From assembly GCF_003428645.1 (NCBI RefSeq), contig NZ_QVQH01000018.1, positions 31,266 through 95,265 on the forward strand: a stretch of 64,000 nt of DNA, in the 5' to 3' direction. The DNA is from Geodermatophilus marinus (GTDB taxonomy: Bacteria; Actinomycetota; Actinomycetes; Mycobacteriales; Geodermatophilaceae). A program made the translations under genes and the position numbers. The notes under the pieces were generated by a model, which was not told the origin of the DNA, made no database searches, and was given only the letters and a program-made list of their open reading frames with translations. Below are positions 60,606-64,000 of the stretch, piece after piece; positions within the stretch are counted from its first letter, which is position 1; each line of letters begins with the position of its first letter.

Positions 60606-61001
60606 TCATTCCAGCCCGCTGGCGTCGTCGGGGACGTCGACGGCGTGCTGCCGCAGGGCGTCGAGGGGGACGACGTCCAGCGCCCGCTCGTGGGTCGCCG
60701 CCAGGACCACGCCCGCCGCGGCACCGGCCTGGTAGGCCTGCAGCCACCGCACCGCGACCACGCACCAGCGGTCGCCCGGGCGCAGGCCGGGGAAGCCGAA
60801 CTCCGGCCGGGGCGTGGTGAGGTCGTTGCCGAGCTCGCGCTGCAGGTCCAGGAACTCCGCGGAGACGACCGTGCAGACGGTGTGGCTGCCGAGGTCGTCG
60901 GGGCCGCTCGAGCAGGAGCCGGTGCGGTAGTAGCCGGTCATCGGGTCGGTGCCGCACGGCTCCAGCGGGCCGCCGAGGACGTTGCGTTCCGGCTCGGTCA
61001 C
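60606..61001 (-). CDS. DUF2237 family protein
   Basis: A 131-aa protein with the DUF2237 pattern: NVLGGPLEPCGTDPMTGYYR, GSCSSGPDDLGSHTVCTVV, then FPGLRPGDRWCVVAVRWLQA. Conserved Cys residues suggest a redox or metal role; function unknown. GTG start with GGAGGGG upstream. First gene of the three-gene peroxidase unit, 28 bp before the peroxidase. Confidence 0.82.
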   Translation of the reverse strand: MTEPERNVLGGPLEPCGTDPMTGYYRTGSCSSGPDDLGSHTVCTVVSAEFLDLQRELGNDLTTPRPEFGFPGLRPGDRWCVVAVRWLQAYQAGAAAGVVLAATHERALDVVPLDALRQHAVDVPDDASGLE

Positions 61002-61113
61002 CCGGCTCCCCTCCTGCACGCCACGGGCGCCGCCACCCCCGCCGGCCCCGGCGCCATCCTGCCGTCGCGCGGGGAGCGTCACCACCCGTGACCTGGCATG
61101 GCAAGGTGCCCCT

Positions 61114-63105
61114 GTGACGGCAGACACCCCCGAGGTCCTCTGGCGCCCGACCCCGGAGTCCGCGCGCGCGACCGGGCTGGCGGACTTCGCCGCCTGGGTC
61201 GCCGCCCGCCGCGGCCTCGCGTTCGGCGACCCCCCGGACTACGACGCGGTCTGGCGGTGGTCGGTCGACCACCCCGACCAGTTCTGGGCCGACGTCGCCG
61301 GGTGGACGGGCGTGCTGCCCGACGTCCCCGACGACCGGGTGCTCACCCGGCGGGGGATGCCGGGCGCGGAGTGGTTCCCGGGCACGACGCTCAACTTCGC
61401 CGAGCAGGCCCTCCGGCACCCCGTCGACGGCACGGTCCCACCGGACGCCCCCGCCCTCGTCGCCGTCGCCGAGGACACCGAGCCCGTCGAGGTGAGCTGG
61501 CGCGACCTGCGCGCTCAGGTGGGCGCCTTCGCCGCCACCCTCCGCCGGCTCGGCGTGCGGCGCGGCGACCGGGTCGCCGGGTACCTGCCCAACGTCCCCG
61601 AGGCGGTGGTCGCCTTCCTCGGGACGGCGGCGATCGGCGCGGTGTGGTCCTCCTGCGCCCCCGACTTCGGCACCCGCAGCGTGCTCGACCGCTTCGCCCA
61701 GATCGAGCCGACCGTGCTGGTCGCCGTCGACGGCTACCGGTTCAACGGGCGCGAGCACGACCGCCGGGACGTCGTCGCCGAGCTGCGCGCCGCCCTGCCC
61801 AGCGTGCGGACGACGATCGCCGTCCCGCGGCTGTTCCCGGACGAGGTGCCCGCCGACGCCCTCCCCTGGGCCGACGCCGTCGCCGACGAGCAGGACCCGC
61901 GGTTCGAGGCGCTGCCCTTCGACCACCCGCTGTGGATCGTCTACTCCTCGGGCACCACCGGCCTGCCCAAGGGGATCGTGCACGGCCACGGCGGGGTGGT
62001 GATCGAGCAGCTCAAGCAGGGCCGGCTGCACATGGACCTGCGCGTCGGCGACCGCTTCTACTGGTACGCGTCGACGGCCTGGATCATGTGGAACATCGCG
62101 GCCTCGGCCCTGCTGGGCGGGGTCACCGTGGTCGTGCACGACGGAGCGCCGGCGTACCCCATCGTCGACGCGCAGTTCGCGATCGCCGCCCGCACCCGGC
62201 TCACCTTCCTCGGCACCAGCCCGGGCTACCTCATGGCCTGCGAGAAGGCCGGGGTGCGCCCGGTCGACACCCACGACCTCTCCGCGCTGCGGACCATCGG
62301 CGCCACCGGCTCCCCGCTGCCGGCGTCGTCGTTCAGCTGGGTCTACGACGCGGTGAAGCCCGACGTCTTCCTCGGCTCCCTGTCCGGCGGCACGGACGTG
62401 GCCACCGGGTTCGTCGGCAGCACGCACCTGCTGCCCGTCACCGCCGGGGAGCTGCAGCGGCCCATGCTCGGCGTCGCGGCGGCCGCCTGGGACGAGGAGG
62501 GGCACCCGGTGCTCGGCGAGCTGGGCGAGCTGGTGATCACCGAGCCGATGCCCTCGATGCCGCTCTACTTCTGGAACGACCCGGACGGGTCCCGCTACCG
62601 CGAGGCCTACTTCGAGCCGTGGCCCGGGGTGTGGCGGCACGGGGACTGGATGGAGGTCACCGAGCGCGGCACCTGCCTCATCACCGGCCGGTCGGACTCC
62701 ACGCTCAACCGCGGCGGGGTGCGCATGGGCACCGCCGACATCTACACCGCGGTGGAGTCGGTCCCGGAGGTGCTCGACTGCGTCGTCCTCGGGGTCGAGC
62801 AGCGCGACGGCGGCTACTGGATGCCGCTGTTCGTCCAGCTCGCCCCGGGCGCCGAGCTCACCGACGAGCTGACGGGGCGGATCCGGGCCGCGATCCGCAC
62901 GCAGGCCAGCCCCCGGCACGTGCCCGACGAGGTGCTCGTCGTCCCGGCCGTGCCGCACACCCGCACCGGCAAGCGCCTGGAGGTGCCGCTCAAGCGGCTG
63001 TTCCAGGGCATCGCGCCGGAGAAGGCCCTCAACGTGGGGGCGGTCGACGACCCGGCGGCCGTCGAGCACTACGTGGAGCTCGCGCGGTCCCGGGGCACCC
63101 GGTGA
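61114..63105 (+). CDS. Acetoacetate-CoA ligase
   Basis: Adenylate-forming enzyme of 663 aa that activates acetoacetate (or a similar short acid) to its CoA ester. Motifs are IVYSSGTTGLPKGIVHGHGG, the C-terminal hinge HGDWMEVTERGTCLITGRSD and the catalytic Lys in HTRTGKRLEVPLKRL. The N-terminal part (LWRPTPESARATGLADFAAW) is typical of acetoacetyl-CoA synthetases. GTG start, no ribosome site; a CAAGGT element lies 6 nt upstream. Its stop overlaps the next start. Confidence 0.9.
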   Translation: MTADTPEVLWRPTPESARATGLADFAAWVAARRGLAFGDPPDYDAVWRWSVDHPDQFWADVAGWTGVLPDVPDDRVLTRRGMPGAEWFPGTTLNFAEQALRHPVDGTVPPDAPALVAVAEDTEPVEVSWRDLRAQVGAFAATLRRLGVRRGDRVAGYLPNVPEAVVAFLGTAAIGAVWSSCAPDFGTRSVLDRFAQIEPTVLVAVDGYRFNGREHDRRDVVAELRAALPSVRTTIAVPRLFPDEVPADALPWADAVADEQDPRFEALPFDHPLWIVYSSGTTGLPKGIVHGHGGVVIEQLKQGRLHMDLRVGDRFYWYASTAWIMWNIAASALLGGVTVVVHDGAPAYPIVDAQFAIAARTRLTFLGTSPGYLMACEKAGVRPVDTHDLSALRTIGATGSPLPASSFSWVYDAVKPDVFLGSLSGGTDVATGFVGSTHLLPVTAGELQRPMLGVAAAAWDEEGHPVLGELGELVITEPMPSMPLYFWNDPDGSRYREAYFEPWPGVWRHGDWMEVTERGTCLITGRSDSTLNRGGVRMGTADIYTAVESVPEVLDCVVLGVEQRDGGYWMPLFVQLAPGAELTDELTGRIRAAIRTQASPRHVPDEVLVVPAVPHTRTGKRLEVPLKRLFQGIAPEKALNVGAVDDPAAVEHYVELARSRGTR

Positions 63106-63872
63106 CCGGCGGGGACGGCGTCCGCACGGTCGGGCACGGGGAGCACCGGGTCATCGGGCTGCACGGCTGGTTCGGCTCCGCCGCCGGCTGGGGCCAGCTG
63201 CCCGACCTGGTGGACCGGGAGGCCTTCACCTGGGCCTTCCCCGACCTGCGGGGGTACGGCGCCCGGCGGGACGAGCCCGGCGCGCACACCGTGGCCGAGG
63301 TCGCCGCCGACGTCCTCACCCTCGCCGACCGCCTCGGCTGGGACCGGTTCTCCCTCGTCGGGCACTCCATGGGCGCCAAGTACGCCCAGCAGGTGCTGGC
63401 CGACGCCCCCGACCGGGTGCGCCGGCTGGTCGCGATCAGCGGCGTCCCGGCCGGGCCGACGCCGTTCGACCCGGAGGGCCGGGCGCTGTTCGACGGCGCG
63501 GCGGGCGACCGGGACGCCCGGTACGCGATCATCGACCTGACCACGGGCAACCGGCTGCCCCGCGCGTTCGTCGACGGGCTCGTCCAGCACTCCCTCGACG
63601 CCGCCGACCCGGCGGCGTTCGCGGGCTACCTGACCGCCTGGGCCGACGAGGACATCTCGGCGGCGGTCGGGGCGGTCGCCGGGCGGGTGCCGGTGCTCTG
63701 CGTGGCCGGCCGGCACGACCCGGCGCTCGGGGAGGACGCCCTGCGGGCCACCTGGCTGGCCGCGCACCCGGGCGCCGAGCTCGTCGTCCTGGCCGAGGCC
63801 GGGCACTACGCGATGTACGAGACCCCGCCGGTCCTGGTCGCGGTGGTCGAGGAGTTCCTCGGCCGCGGGTGA
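63102..63872 (+). CDS. Alpha/beta hydrolase
   Basis: A 256-aa alpha/beta-hydrolase with HGWFGSAAGW as oxyanion loop, nucleophile Ser89 in LVGHSMGAKYA, Asp in AGRHDPAL and His in EAGHYAMYE. GTG start inside GTGA, so it is co-translated with acetoacetate-CoA ligase. It may cleave an ester, lactone or thioester that yields the ligase substrate; not determinable here. Confidence 0.85.
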   Translation: MTGGDGVRTVGHGEHRVIGLHGWFGSAAGWGQLPDLVDREAFTWAFPDLRGYGARRDEPGAHTVAEVAADVLTLADRLGWDRFSLVGHSMGAKYAQQVLADAPDRVRRLVAISGVPAGPTPFDPEGRALFDGAAGDRDARYAIIDLTTGNRLPRAFVDGLVQHSLDAADPAAFAGYLTAWADEDISAAVGAVAGRVPVLCVAGRHDPALGEDALRATWLAAHPGAELVVLAEAGHYAMYETPPVLVAVVEEFLGRG

Positions 63873-63881
63873 GCTTGTCGT

Positions 63882-64000
63882 TTAACCCCTGACCGGTTGG
63901 TCTTCGGCGTCTCGCTTGGTGGTCTTGCCGACGTCGTGGCGGGTGGCGCGGTGTCGGTTCTTCGTCCCGGGCGGGCGCCCCGGGCCGGGACGGGTGGGTT
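63882..64000 (-). CDS. C-terminal end of a transposase (cut by window edge)
   Basis: On the minus strand the frame ending at the TAA (63882-63884) reads GRPPGTKNRHRATRHDVGKT, then TKRDAEDQPVRG. This resembles the C-terminal tail GRPPGSKN-x-APRHDVGKT-VKR of a common actinobacterial IS transposase, as I remember it. The rest lies outside the window. An IS end should lie within the few bases between this stop and the hydrolase gene at 63872. Confidence 0.5.
   Translation of the reverse strand, partial: PTRPGPGRPPGTKNRHRATRHDVGKTTKRDAEDQPVRG

Overview
The window is a very GC-rich, gene-dense chromosomal segment of an actinomycete. GTG starts, four-base start/stop overlaps, likely leaderless promoters (TANNNT about 7 nt before the start), IdeR/DmdR-type iron boxes, a SAM-IV-type riboswitch and a mycofactocin locus all fit Actinobacteria; the gene mix resembles Geodermatophilaceae (Blastococcus/Geodermatophilus/Modestobacter-like), but the genus is an inference. 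No rRNA, tRNA, CRISPR array or phage module was seen.

1-20 kb: a mycofactocin (MFT) redox-cofactor island. A MoxR ATPase (cut by the window edge) and an NDMA-dependent methanol/alcohol dehydrogenase are followed by mftR, divergent from mftA-mftB-mftC. mftC overlaps the first of two FadH/OYE-type iron-sulfur flavoenzymes, and then come three tandem mycofactocin-type short-chain dehydrogenases. A stress-type PPOX protein and a YchJ-like protein (minus strand), the second OYE protein, and a TetR regulator divergent from a two-gene ABC exporter interrupt the cluster. It resumes with mftE, a cysteine hydrolase and mftF, and ends with a GAF-domain regulator. No mftD or mftG is present in the window. 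The likely logic is that MftA is matured by MftB/C/E and glycosylated by MftF, and the alcohol dehydrogenase and SDRs use the cofactor for substrate oxidation.

20-32 kb: an iron-boxed siderophore-binding lipoprotein, a form II coxSLM molybdenum hydroxylase operon with a membrane-anchored CoxG-like protein, a minus-strand operon (alpha/beta hydrolase, HAD dehalogenase, DedA), an amidohydrolase, and an IS5-type insertion sequence whose end supplies the stop codon of a metallo-beta-lactamase-fold gene.

32-44 kb: an orphan radical SAM gene, a YnjBCD/YnjF-like transport locus with a broken binding-protein gene, a mercuric-reductase-like flavoprotein, a flavin monooxygenase-like protein, TldD/TldE, and a small Cys/His-rich protein.

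44-52 kb: a NlpC/P60 cell-wall hydrolase, a YdeI protein, a methionine block (MetE-like, metX, metY with riboswitch), an internally deleted gamma-carbonic-anhydrase relic and a MscS channel operon.

52-64 kb: a VOC protein, an EamA transporter, a second siderophore uptake set (binding protein, siderophore-interacting reductase, FecCD permeases and ATPase; iron boxes), a thiol-peroxidase operon, acetoacetate-CoA ligase with an alpha/beta hydrolase, and the 3' end of a transposase.

Four families of small intergenic palindromic repeats recur between unrelated genes; one copy has become the 3' end of mftB.
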